Position numbers and translations under genes: made by a program | Notes under the pieces: model-generated | What the model was told of the DNA's origin: nothing | What the model saw: only the letters and a program-made list of their open reading frames with translations | The model's database searches: none | From: Spinellus fusiger | Taxonomy: Eukaryota > Mucoromycota > Mucoromycetes > Mucorales > Phycomycetaceae | NCBI GenBank assembly: GCA_025094145.1 | Contig: JALLLS010000095.1 | Location: forward strand, 57,815-121,814 | Length of the DNA stretch: 64,000 nucleotides | Reading direction: 5' to 3' | Shown: one piece after another, positions 12,384 through 23,500 of the stretch | Numbering within the stretch: the first letter of the stretch is position 1 | Layout: each line of letters opens with the position of its first letter

Positions 12384-12976
12384 TTAGTCTCCACTAATGT
12401 AATAGTGACGAGTAGAGACATAGAATTGGCCTTCAGCAGTGAATGTGTTGTACGAAGATCCTGATCCTCGTATTTCATCTGTCAACTCAAATGAACCACC
12501 ACACTGTAGAGTGATCTTCATAAGGGGATCAGCACCATTGTTGAACATCTCAGTGCCTCCAGGGAGATACTTCTTTGCCTGATGGTATGAGGTGAGCCCA
12601 CTTGCTTCAAGCACATTTCCTGTCAACTTACTAGAAATGTAACCTCAGAATGCTTGTCGCCATCAGGACAGCAGTCAGCATTGCTGTAATGGCAGCACTC
12701 GGACTGTCCACTGCTAACATTCTTCTTAAAGGCACTAGAAGGGAGAGCAGAGGGTGAGAATTTGAACAAGTGAAAAGAGACGTGCTGAGGACATTTTCTG
12801 TCTTCTTCATGCCATTGCGTAGTGTATCGAGTCATTTACCTTGCATCCCCCCCTCTTCTTACACCATACTCATGGAAACTGAACCATGTCCCGTCTGTGA
12901 ATCTGTTATGAACACAAAAGGCAGAGCATCCTTGCAAGATTGAAACAGCCACAAGAATCCAAACAAGTACTCGCAT
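12384..12976 (-). CDS. Small secreted cysteine-rich protein
   Basis: Three exons on the minus strand, 12,976-12,840, 12,734-12,632 and 12,578-12,384, sum to 435 nt and give 144 residues. The third junction uses a 53-bp intron with GTAAGT and CAG, which removes the stop seen on read-through. The N-terminus MRVLVWILVAVSILQGCSA is a typical signal peptide with a likely cut before FCVHNRF. The mature part has paired cysteines (SECCHYSNADCCPDGD) and a later LQCGGSFELTDEIRG. I recognise no named family. Small Cys-rich secreted proteins of this size are common in early-diverging fungi. The location is extracellular or cell wall by inference, and the function is unknown. Confidence 0.75.
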
Positions 12977-13277
12977 CACACAATAAACAGAGAGAATAAG
13001 AGAATAAGAGGAGAATAAGAAGAGATTTGGGTGTTTTGTTGTTTTTATTGATACTTTCAATTGTATTTTTTGAACTGCTTATATACCATGGATACGTCTT
13101 TACAATAATCATGTTCCTTTTGTTCGCCGGAAAAGGGAAAAAGGGAAAAAGAAAAGAAAAAAGAAAAAAGAAAAAAGAAAGCTTTCCTATACTCCATACA
13201 CCAGTACCAGTGCATTGGTAATTACAGGGTCCTCTTCTTCATTTTCCATTTCTTCCAAGAGCAGTTCAGGTCCGAAT

Positions 13278-13429
13278 TCATTGTTCATTGCCAAGAGACT
13301 TTAATTTCTTGACTCTACTTGTACCTGCAGAAGAGGCCTAGCAAATGGCAAATGCCACCACCCAAAGCATAATAAGAAAAAAGAAAGAAAGAGAAAGAGA
13401 AAGAGAAATGAAGTATATTTGGGGTTATT

Positions 13430-13480
<51 letters not shown>

Positions 13481-14320
13481 CACATAAAATAATAATAAAG
13501 GGGAGCCTTACCACTGCCATTTTCTTTCTCTTTTTATCAGCCAAAGAGCCATCATAGTCACTAGTACTACTGGCTTCTTCTGATCCATGGGAAGGATTAG
13601 GTGAGGATCCAAGCCTGACTTTCCTTTCTTTAGTATGCAAGCCAATAGGTATAGATAACACTCATCACAATACTAATCACAATACTACTACTACTACTAA
13701 TAATAAAAGACGTCGATGCATAGCCATCTTTGTTTACCTTCTGCTGGCCACTCTGCTGGACTGTCTCCCTGCCAACCCAAGACACTTTTCAAGATGAGGT
13801 GCATACCGTGAAGAGGCAATGGTTGATTCGCAATTGACACACTTGTAAGAAGGGAGAGTGTTGACGTTGTAATGATTTCCAAAGACATCAGTGTTAGGGT
13901 GCATCACTATTGCTGTTGAGCACTGCACTTGATTATCTCTACTGTACCATAAGAACGACACCTGTTCCAAGGAGAATAAGCAAAACAAGCACAATAGCAT
14001 CAACACCTACTTGGTTTGGCACAGTTGACAGATTTGGTTGGATTTCTTGGTGTCTTTGTGTACTTTGGATAGGACCTCAAGAATGCATTCGTCCATAAGG
14101 TCACCAAAGAGTGAGAATGCCTTTTTTGTTTTATGGTTTATGTTTTTGGGTAGATGGAAGAGTTAATAGTTTGGGTGTGTTTCCTCTCTCTTTTTACCAG
14201 AGTTGCCTTGGTGGTGATATAAGGTGGTGTTTCGTTCTCTGTGTTCCTTTGCAAGAGTGCGTGGGTCTGTTGTAGTTCCTTGAGTGTTTTGTTCTTTTCT
14301 GCTAGTAAATAGCGATACAT
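13278..14320 (-). CDS. SGF11: SAGA-associated factor 11 (Sgf11), deubiquitinase module
   Basis: Five exons on the minus strand, 14,320-14,198, 14,120-14,011, 13,941-13,738, 13,614-13,512 and 13,337-13,278, sum to exactly 600 nt (199 residues). The family marks are the N-terminal helix SLFGDLMDECILEVL, which packs on Sgf73/Ubp8 partners, then ICQLCQT, and the zinc finger YKCVNCESTIASSRYAPHLE with KCLG and the arginine-rich SSRVASRR that contacts the nucleosome acidic patch in yeast. A basic DKKRKKM segment follows. Sgf11 activates Ubp8 to remove ubiquitin from histone H2B. An extra N-terminal coiled-coil-like exon (MYRYLLAEKNKTLKELQQ) is predicted, and its join is less certain than the rest. 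Intron 4 contains a CATATA microsatellite. Confidence 0.85.
13431..13486. repeat. (CATATA)n microsatellite in the fourth SGF11 intron
   Basis: About nine tandem 6-bp units lie inside the 174-bp intron 13,511-13,338. Confidence 0.85.
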
Positions 14321-14440
14321 TTTATCTGTTCTGTTTATGTTCTGCTGTATTAGTGGTTGTTTATGTCTCCTTGTACTTGCGCATTTGTGTTGGTCTCTTT
14401 TGGGTCGTCCATGGTAACAAGATGAGAGTGACTGTGGTGC

Positions 14441-14602
<162 letters not shown>

Positions 14603-14991
14603 TTTGTATAAGTCAGTACAAATGGTTTGTTTCAGTCGAGTGCTACTCCAAAAGTGCTACTTTCTCTTCTTCTGGAGTTATGCATGGCCTATTCTCTGAT
14701 CTCCAGTGGCTCCAGTGGCTCCAGTGTAGGTTGGTTTCATCCAATCAGAGTCCATCTCTCTTTTAGTTTCTACTTTGTTACACACCAGGAGGTCTTTAGG
14801 ATATAAAAAGAAATAGTCGAAATACAATTGTTTAGAAATGACATAGATTTGAAAAGGAGCAAATAAAGTGAAATATATTCATGTTAGTTCTTAAATAAAG
14901 ATTATTATTATAATTTACCTGTAGATATCTAAATCCCGAAGGAAACCACTTTCGATGTGGCGATATATGATATGAATGCATCAAAGAGTAT

Positions 14992-15600
14992 CTATGCTTC
15001 TCGACAGAATGGAACTGGTCGGTGGCGACCATTCAAAGCCTCTTCTGCAATTGTATAGATATTCTTTGATGCATTCACATCTCTGTTCCAAACAATTCCG
15101 CAGCTTTGGCAAGCGCGGATAGTGTTGAAATTCACTAATACCTCGGTGAGGATATTTGTGTTATAAGTGTGGCAGATCTTGAGAACAAAAAGAGAACAAA
15201 ACAGAGTAACTGTTAAAAGAGCATTTTATATTGAGTGAGAGGTCAATCATGCTTACCCTCGATGTAAAGAACTCATCGACATCAACCAGAAGAAGATCTC
15301 CATCTTTTTGTCTCTTTTTCAGTGATTGATATAAGATTCTTGTCAAACCAACACAATGATCTTTAAACTTGACAGCATCTTTTCCTTTCATTCCTGTGCC
15401 ATAAGCAACGACTGGCAGTTTGGTAGGATCGTACTCCAATCTTTTTAGGTGCCAATACCCCTTCTCACTAATAAAATAATAGTAAAAATAATGAGTTCAA
15501 GATCTATCAACGTAATCTAGGTGTGTGTCGTATTACCCTTGCACTGGCACCTTCTTCTCGTCTTTGCTTTTGTAATGGATCCATTGGGTTTATTATAGTA
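14992..15600 (-). pseudogene. Fanzor/TnpB-like nuclease gene, C-terminal RuvC-III and zinc ribbon, decayed
   Basis: Three minus-strand blocks can be spliced in frame: 15,590-15,537 (WIHYKSKDEKVPVQ), 15,467-15,257 and 15,177-14,992, with GT...AG introns. The product runs through LPVVAYGTGMKGKD and LLLVDVDEFFTS to CQSCGIVWNRDVNASKNI. DEF-x-TS, then CxxCG, then W-x-RD-x-NA is the hallmark of TnpB/Fanzor and IS605 OrfB zinc-ribbon proteins, with the RuvC-III aspartate in RDVNAS present. In RNA-guided family members this domain cuts DNA using a guide copied from the element end. The first knuckle is broken (CHTY in place of CxxC). The upstream frame closes at a TAA just before 15,590 with no acceptor, and the RuvC-I and RuvC-II residues were not found. 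I read it as a decayed gene, though unseen exons remain possible. Confidence 0.6.
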
Positions 15601-15662
15601 AAATCATATACAATAGAAACTGACTAACATGTCAGACACAATAAACATACACAAACACTTAC

Positions 15663-15846
15663 CAGATCACAACTGTTGGTTTATATGCCAGACAAAGGCA
15701 AACAAGTTAAAGAGGGTAGAGGTTATGAAGAACAACAGACAGTGTAATTAGCAGGTATTAATATTCGAGCAGAAGAGAACAAATCGAATTTTCACAATTC
15801 ATTTGCTTAATCAGAACTACCAAAGTAATGCAGACTACAACAACAT
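15663..15846 (-). pseudogene. Possible upstream exon remnant of the Fanzor-like gene
   Basis: On the minus strand a good acceptor (TTTCTTTCTAG, about 15,847) is followed by a hydrophobic open stretch (NVVVVCITLVVLIKQ). Further on, AYKPTVVIW is followed by a GTAAGT donor. These lie in different frames separated by stops, so the piece can at best be a decayed exon. Confidence 0.25.
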
Positions 15847-16684
15847 TCTAGAAAGAAAAAGAATTGCTTAAAGAACAGTTGCCTAGTTACCCATTGTGAT
15901 CCAATCGTATGTTGTGTTCCTGTTCATGTACCCTCTTTGATTTCCCTAGACTAGCCTTTGTACTAATACTCCATTTTGTTGTCCCCACTAGAGACCGAAC
16001 TACTACCAATTCATCTCTCTAGTGGTCCTGTTGATAACCACAGTGCCCTTTATTGCAGAATAAAGGATATATTTTACAAAGTTACATAGTATAGATCTTG
16101 AAGCTACTTATATACATATCTTTTTAAGCTATAAGGATCCAAGTTATACAACAATAACATCTCAGTAAATTCATAGATGGATTCCTTTTTCTTGTCCTAT
16201 GTATGTTTCAAGGGAACAGAGAAACCCCTTTTCTTTTCTTTTACAACAAAATCACTTTATGGAATTCTATGTACTTGAAATACAGGACCAAGATTATACA
16301 CACTGTAGGATAGGACAGTTACCCTTCCCAGTCTGCTTGAATGTTCTATGAAAACTATAGATATTGCTTGAGAATAACAAATTAGACAAATTCATAGTAG
16401 AATGAAAAATAAATAGCAAACTAATATAAAAGTTTAGTTGTCTATATCTTTAATAAAAAGACTTTGATCCAAACAGCTTCCTAGAGTATAAACAAGATAG
16501 GCTTTAAGGACTTGAGCAACTGGCTGTTTCTTGTTCTCGACTTGTTTTCTTTCTGTATTCCCATAGGGTGCCATTATTATTACAACCATTAGTTTGCCTT
16601 CTGTCAGCCCACACCCTTCTCTTTTCTGTCAATCTCCGTATGAGTAACCAGCCTTAAGAGGTCCTGTGTGTCTTTTGTCTCATA

Positions 16685-17904
16685 GCAACAGAATACTTTT
16701 GGGATATAAAAGGAAATATATGAACAATGAATTTATATTATTTCTTTGGTTGGCTAATGTGTTTGAAAAGAACCTTTCCACTGCCTGCCTGTCTTAGCAT
16801 TGACTATGGACTGTGTAATTAAACACTATAAAGTTGGATAAAAGGAAGAAGCAAACCTGACATTGCAACTCAATCACTGCATTTAATGTTTAACATAATG
16901 TGTTATTCTTAAACCCACAGTATTTGCAACATAACACTGCTTAAGAAAGATGTATTACAGAACTTATAGAGCTAACTCTAGTGATTATTGTCCATAAAAT
17001 AGAACCAATGTCAGTTATATTAACAAATGTATAGCCATTTACTGAGTCTATATTCATAATCACTTCAACAACTATCTTATTGTAACTGTTATTAACAATA
17101 GTACTTAATGATAACAGGGTATTGTTTCTAATACTGTCCTTTAGACCTAAGACAAATAGAGTGTGAATTGTTTGATCTGTGAATTTTGACTTGTGAATTT
17201 TATGAGTGGAGACTAGTGTATACATTACCAGAATAGAGAAAGAAAGATTATTTGTTTTGATATTCTCCTATATTTGTTATTTCTCACACTAAACATACAA
17301 CTTAACAATCAAGTACTCGTCAAGATGAGCATAACTAAGCAAGGTAATGTGCCATTATTAACAAAGAGAAACAATAGAAGGAGGTGATAGACACTACCAA
17401 GGACTATTCTAGTGATAAAAAGGTAAGCAATGTCTTCATCTGGGCTTGAGCTCATTTAATTTCACAAGACACCTATTGTATTATTATTAGGCAAGTAAAG
17501 ACTCTTTCTTAAGTCAGTCCAAGGTGGTCTTTTCTTCCTTCTATACTGTCTAAGGTATCTAGGCTGTCTAGGGTATACTCCTGAGCATATTTATCTATCT
17601 CCCAAGGATAAAGCATAAGGCCTTTATTTTGTGGATTCTATTTCTATGAAGGAATGCACTTGGGCAGTAGCTATAGTCATACTATAGTATTATCTATACT
17701 ATTACAATAAACAATTTTATTCATAAACAATATATTCCATTGATAATACAATTTGATAGTGAGGTATCCACAAAAAGAAATAATAATTTGGATATCCGCA
17801 AACCTTTCGTTTTAAATGCAGTTCCATAAAAGGGCAAAATATTTTCGGTTTTAAAGGGCGAAGATATCATCGCTTAAAGGCCAGAAAAATCTCCTGGTGT
17901 GTAG
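16685..17904 (+). mobile_element. Diverged copy C of the A/B element family
   Basis: It has a left-type subterminal block GGATATAAAAGG followed by GGCTAATGTGTTTGAAAAG, as in copies A and B, and a right end GGTGTGTAG at 17,904. The block 17,330-17,904 aligns with 3,710-4,106 of copy A with many substitutions, and it includes an extra segment near 17,510-17,660. The outermost bases of the left end are degenerate. No coding capacity is recognised. Confidence 0.5.
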
Positions 17905-18311
17905 TGTAGAGACATAAGTTTGTAGTGTGGATTTGTGACAGGTTCTAAGCAGACATCCTGTAGTCTCTATTCTGTCGTCCTGTCGTCCTGTCGTCCTGTA
18001 ATCTCTAGTCTCTATTCTGTAGTCTTCTAGTCTTCTAGTCTCTATTCTGTACCATGTTCTTCCTCTATCAGCTCCATCATCTCTATCTGTCAAATTGCAT
18101 GCCTCTGCTCTTATCTATCCCATCTCAGCTAAATAAATACCTATCATCTAACCCACACATGTCTCCTCATTGGAAACCTTGTATTGAAACAGAACCCACA
18201 TTTTATTATGTAGCCAATCACCACTCTTCTCTGCCCTTCCTGCCCTTGTCCTCCCTGTCCTCCTCCGTCCATGCTGTTCCACTGCTCCACAAATAAATAA
18301 GAACCATGCAT
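17905..18311. other. Intergenic DNA with short tandem repeats
   Basis: About 17,955-18,050 consists of mixed repeats of GTCCTGTC and TAGTCTCTATTCTG units. The rest holds no recognised gene. Confidence 0.6.
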
Positions 18312-19140
18312 TCAATGGATCGCCACTTGTTGTTTCTTGGTGCTGGTGCCAAACTTGAACATCTTCCCCAATGAACTCTTAAAGGTAGACGTGGTCTTTG
18401 TCTTGTTGAGGGTGCGCTTGTAGGAATCCTATAGAATGTCCATGCCCATCCCAGCAGATCCATACAGACAGATGTGCACACACATGGAACAAGGTCATCA
18501 GTTCCAGTTCAAAAGAGAGAAGGAAGAAGAGACAGCTTCTCTATTATTCACTTACCAAATAGGTAATCTGAGGCTTATTGAAGGCCCCCTTACGCTTCTG
18601 TCGCACATAATCAATCGCATCGAGAGGCTGCATCCCCAGCTCAATAAGACCAATGGCAACAAGAGCAGGGGCTCTTCCCAGTCCAGCCACACAGTGAACA
18701 GCAATGGTGGATTCTACTGTAGGGTCCTGGTCTTCCAAGAGAGACAGCCACTCACGCACCACCGAAGGAGGAGGCTGGTGCATCATGAGCTTATGGACAT
18801 AACACACTTTTTTCTTTTTCTTCTTTTCTTTTCTTTTCTATGTAGATGTAGATATGGATAGAAAAGAAAGAGGAAAACAACTTACCACACCCCCATCTTT
18901 AAAGGGAAGGTCATGCACTTGGATATCATGTTCAGCAAGAACAGCTGCACTGTAGGTTTGTTGACAGCATCGCACAACGGTGGTGACGTTGCACCGTTTG
19001 AACTCTTCCAGGTAGTAGGGAAGTGTGGATTCAGTAGGACAGTCGAGAATAAGGAATCGAAGCGAGGAGTGAGGGACTTGGATAAGAGAGAGCATACGGC
19101 CAAGAGGAGAGTGTGTGCGAGAACCAGTCACCATGGTCAT
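18312..19140 (-). CDS. PRL-type (protein tyrosine phosphatase IVA-like) phosphatase
   Basis: Three minus-strand exons, 19,140-18,886, 18,789-18,556 and 18,428-18,312, sum to 606 nt (201 residues, counting from the Met at 19,140; a second Met lies two codons on). The family marks are FLILDCPTESTLPYYLEEFK, VTTVVRCC, the acid-loop LPFKDGG, and the P-loop HCVAGLGRAPALVAIGLIE, which contains the catalytic Cys and Arg of the C-x5-R signature with the PRL-typical GLGRAPA. Human PRLs act at the plasma membrane and bind CNNM magnesium transporters. The usual C-terminal CaaX prenylation box is missing: this protein ends KKQQVAIH after a basic stretch. The next gene upstream on the same strand is another cysteine-based phosphatase. 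Confidence 0.9.
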
Positions 19141-19500
19141 CAATAGATTATCCTCCCTGTAGAGTGTGTGTTGAAGAAAAGGCAGTGCCGCTGGGACAGA
19201 CAGAGAAAAACAGAGTGACGATGAAGAAAAGAGTGGAAATAAAGGCGCATAAGAATTCCAATGCAGAAAATGAATGTTTTTTTCCCTTTTTTTTTTTTTC
19301 TTTCTTCACCCCCCCAAATAAATAAATAAAAAGGCAGAAATTGTTTTGATTCTTTTGTTCGCAGTCAACGGACTTTCAAAGTGTTATTTATATTTTGTAG
19401 ATAAAATATAAAAATATAAAAATATAAAAAATAATAATAATAATAATAATTAGATAACAAGACGAATGGAGTTGGGCATGCCAGACAGTTGTCCTACAGA
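19141..19500. other. Intergenic gap between the two phosphatase genes
   Basis: 360 bp. It holds T runs and a (TAA)n run near 19,430-19,450. It probably contains the 3' end of the upstream phosphatase and the promoter of the PRL-type gene. Confidence 0.5.
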
Positions 19501-20202
19501 TCAAAGCCAGCGCGGTGGATTCGTAGGAACACGTACAAGATCAGTATCAAACAGCTCAATAAACTGCTCATTTAGCAGCCGAACTTTAGGACCTGCATAG
19601 CGACGGTATTCTTCAAAAATAGCTGTTAGATTCCACCTTTGTAGTTTCCGTAAACAGCCAACAATCGTGCCTTGTTCCATCATGAGTCCAATCGAATAGC
19701 AACGAGGATGAATTTACCTGTTCTGTGACGGCCTAAATTGCACATGATAATCATTGGATACGTGCGTGGATTAAGAATGAGTTCCAGTGCCTCGAGGACC
19801 GATTCCTCTGTAATTGGATCCCAAGCATTCACTGCAGACACGACGCCCAGGTGGTGGAATTGGATCTCCTGGTCATCAATAAAGTCCAAGCTAAATAAGA
19901 GTCACAGACATAAGCACCATAAGCACCATCATAAACAAGGGAATAGCAGGGGGTGGAGGAAATAAAGAAAAAGAAAAAAGAAAAGAGACTTATTTACAAA
20001 CGCTGGCTGGGCTCTTCAGGTGCTAGCCAAGCAATTGTTTTGAGTCCGAGTTTCTCAAGAAAAGGAAAGTTGAGTTCATTCGGTTGGCCTGACCTATACA
20101 CATCCTCCTCCATCATGCCAAAGTTCTGTGGGTATGAGAAGGGGGGGATTGCTGTTGATAGTGACTACCTACAACAGGTGGTATAAAGTGCTGTGAGCTC
20201 AT
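19501..20202 (-). CDS. Siw14/Oca-type phosphatase
   Basis: Four minus-strand exons, 20,202-20,173, 20,125-19,998, 19,890-19,718 and 19,670-19,501, sum to 501 nt (166 residues). Landmarks are [38 protein letters not shown], the catalytic loop [20 protein letters not shown] (C-x5-R, split by an intron inside the Gly codon) and [20 protein letters not shown]. This matches fungal Siw14 and Oca1/2 proteins, called tyrosine phosphatases and shown for Siw14 to hydrolyse inositol pyrophosphates. Exon 1 is only 30 nt ([10 protein letters not shown]). It is divergent from CFT1 with a 341-bp gap, so the two probably share a promoter region. Confidence 0.9.
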
Positions 20203-20543
20203 GTCTACCAGGCCCTAGAGTAGAGGTGCGTAGAGGTGCTTGGAGATGTGTAAAAGTGCTTGGAGGTGCTTGGAGGTGCGTAGAGGTGCTTGGAGGTGCG
20301 TATATAAATGTGTAAAGATACAAGCTGCCTGTTCCTACTACAGTCCAATAGAACACAGAAGCCTACAAATGCAAGAAAGGCAGGGTGGTCGGCATAGTCC
20401 ACGGGAAGCCCCGCCGTCGCCCTAACAAAATGGAGGAAAAAAAATAATAAAAATAATCATCATAATCATAATAGTAGAGTCCGATGTGACTGTGAAGCAA
20501 CAAGAAAGGATGGACAGCCAAGAACACTCTGCATTGGTTTCTC
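20203..20543. promoter_or_regulatory. Shared divergent promoter region with a minisatellite
   Basis: 341 bp separate the start codons of the Siw14-type gene (minus) and CFT1 (plus). About 20,210-20,305 is made of variants of GGTGCTTGGAGGTGCGTAGA, about five units. The CFT1 side holds an A-rich tract (about 20,430-20,475). Confidence 0.6.
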
Positions 20544-23500
20544 ATGTCAGTCTACGCGATCTACCGAGAACTGTTTCCTCCTCAGACAGTGGAGCATGCC
20601 CAACGTGCCTATTTTACAGCACCCGACACGGTGAACTTGGTGGTGGCCAAGGCGTCTCTGCTACAGATATATGCCTTTGTAGAGTATACACCAGAGTCCA
20701 CAGTGGATGAGCAGAGCAATGAGACAGACAAGGAAGGGGAGAATGAGCGCAGCCACAGTGAGGAACAGGTAAACACACGCCACAGTAGCACTCCAATAGC
20801 ACTCCAATAGCACGCCAGTAACACTTCACACCCACCCCCAGACACTCGTGTATCCCAAGTGGAACCCACTAAAGTCTGCAGTGGAGACCAAGGGACGACT
20901 CGAACTCGTGGCACAGTACAAGTTAAATGGCAGCATATCTACAATGGGGGTCGTGCGTACTTCTTCTCCTCGTGGCAAGGCAGGCTGTGACAGTCTTTTG
21001 CTTGGATTCAATGATGCCAAGGTAATCCCCATGGAAACAAACGTGCTTAGTGAGTAACCCAGTGCATAGATGTCTTTGTTGGAGTGGTCTCCAGAAACAC
21101 ATGCAATTGTGACAGTATCCATTCACTACTACGAAAGAGATGAGATGAAGGTATTCTATACTATAGTATATAGCATGGCTGGTGTTGGTTGGCTTGCATG
21201 AATGAATGAATGAATGAATGAAAGAGAATACACACATGCACACATACACACAGAAAGCATCCACCTCATGATAACCATTTCTTTATAGAAAGAATTCTTG
21301 ACAAACCCTTATCCTCCTGCTCTTCACGTGGATCCCCAACAACGCTGTGCTCTGCTCAATTTCTATGATAACAAATTGGCCGTATTGCCATTCTGCCAGT
21401 CAGAAGGGTTTAATCCTACTGCATCACAGGCAATGGATCAAGAGGAAGAAGAACAATCACAGTAAGAAGACCCCTCTGTTGTGGTCAGGAGAAAGAGGAC
21501 GATACATTAACACCAAGGCCATGGATGTTTCAATAGAAAATGGCCCTACTCACCTAGTTTTGTCATTGACTTGGAGAAAGTGGATCCTCGTATTCGAAAT
21601 GTCATTGATATGACCTTTCTTTCTGGCTATTATGAACCCACGCTTGCCATTCTATTTCAGACGGAACAGACATGGACTGGGTAAGTTCATAAAAGACTCT
21701 TTCACAATAGAAGAAGAAAAAAAAGAAAAAAAAGAAAAGGGGAGGGAGGGAAGAAGCAGGATCTTCTAACTGAATCACCTCCTACAGACGACTGGTCACT
21801 ACCAAAGACACTGTCTCTATTGTCGTCATCTCTCTTGACTTATCCGCCAAGGCCTACCCTATCATCTACTCTCTCGACCATCTTCCTTACGACTGCCGTA
21901 GTCTGGTGGCCATGCCCAAGCCCGTCGATGGTCTTCTTGTAATTGCCTCCAATGCTCTTCTGCACGTGTCCCAAGGATCTCCTGGTGTAGGTGTAGCTGT
22001 CAATGGCTACACCCGAAAAACAACCGAATTCCCTGGGATGATCTATGATTCTGCATTAATAGAACAGAATCTTATGTTGGATGGTGCCAAGGCCTTGTCA
22101 ATGGGAGGACACCGGTGTCTGCTGTTTCTTCAGAATGGCGATTGGGTGAGTGTGCAGATGAACATGGACGGCAATAAAGTCGTGGGCATGGCCATGACAA
22201 CCCTCCACCATCCACCGCCACTGGAAATGCAGCAGGGAGAGCGGTCTCCTATGGCCTGTATTCCTACGTGCATTACGAGTGTGAAGGATGGCGAGTTTTT
22301 CTTCCTTGGAAGCCGTGTGGGGGATTCATTGTTGATCAAATGGAAGCATGGCAGTGAAGTTGGAAAGACATCAGGTAAGTAAAGAGATGGGAGGGGAAGA
22401 AAAGAGGAGAAGAGAGGAGGAGAGATTGTCATTGGTATGCTCGTCTATTAGCAAGGAGATGCCCTCTTTCTTTCTTTCTTTTTTCTTTTCCTCTTCTTCT
22501 ATTTTGTAGATAGACAGACAGACAGACAGACACAAGAGACTGATGCATACAACGAACGTGTAGATATCGACTGGACCTTTAGTGTATGTGATGCCTTGCT
22601 GAACACAGGCCCCATGGTAGATTTAGCAGTAGGCGACATGGAGAATAAAGATGTAAGCCACCCACCACCATAGATATCTATTTTCTTTCTATCTAGCAAA
22701 GATGAGACGATATCGGCAAGTGTCTTCATTCTCTAATGTTTAAATAGTCTGTGTCTGATCTCACCGATAAAACGGGTGCGTTTCCTGACTTGGAGCTTGT
22801 GAGTTGTTCTGGCTATGGCAAGAATGGAGCCTTGTGTGTATTCCAGGTATGTTAGCTAGCCTAGATAGGTCTCTCCAAGTGTCGGGCTTCATCTCATCTC
22901 ATCTCATCTCATCTCTTCTCTTCTCTTAGCGCCATGTCCGTCCAGAGACAACCTTTTCCTTCAGTCAGTCGGATTGTCAGGCCATGTGGTCTATTAAATG
23001 TCGAAGAGAACACTATTTTGAAGGAGTCCAAGTGGGAGGCAACCAACATACACAAAGTACATTGGCACCCGAGCTAACCATGGACAATGGCCATTGGGCA
23101 GCTGTGGCCTCGGATGATGGATTTAAAGACGCATTTGATAAATTCTTGTTCATCAGTAAATCCACGAGCACACTTGTAAGACGATGGAAAGACACAACAT
23201 GTTATAATAAATGGTGTGGCATAGGTATTGGCAGCAGGAGATGAGTTGTGTGAGTTGGAAGGGAGTCACTTTTATACTACGGGTCCTACCGTAGCTGTAA
23301 GCACGTTGTTTGATCATACACGGATTGTCCAGGTTTATACCCATGGTGTGATGCTTCTTTCTCCAAGTAAGTTGTCCTGAAAAGGTGTCCCAAGAGGGTG
23401 TCCATTCTTTATTGACACTGAAGACGGGGGGAGTTTAGATGGCACACTGGTACAGACAGTCTCTGTCAAGGAATCAAGGATCACTGACGCAAGTATCCAC

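Larger units (their letters stand above)
14778..17904 (-). mobile_element. Composite TIR-element region with a Fanzor-like gene and copy C
   Basis: The left end at 14,778 reads TTACACACCAGGAGGTCTTT and continues AGGATATAAAA. The right end at 17,904, read on the minus strand, is CTACACACCAGGAGATTTTT. These pair over ACACACCAGGAG, a variant not shared by copies A and B, which suggests they bound one element of about 3.1 kb. A second left-type end (CTTTTGGGATATAAAAGG, about 16,685) lies inside. From there to 17,904 the DNA is a diverged relative of copies A and B (for example AAGCAAGGTAATGTGC at 17,338 and GGGCTTGAGCTCATTT at 17,440). So either one element encloses an older copy, or two elements sit in tandem and share the right end. 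Confidence 0.5.

Noticed and set aside
13600..13661. Extension of the third SGF11 exon to an upstream start (MLSIPIGL...)
   Set aside because: The acceptor GTCAG at 13,615 gives the correct phase and joins RR to LGSSPNPS. The upstream part is intron.
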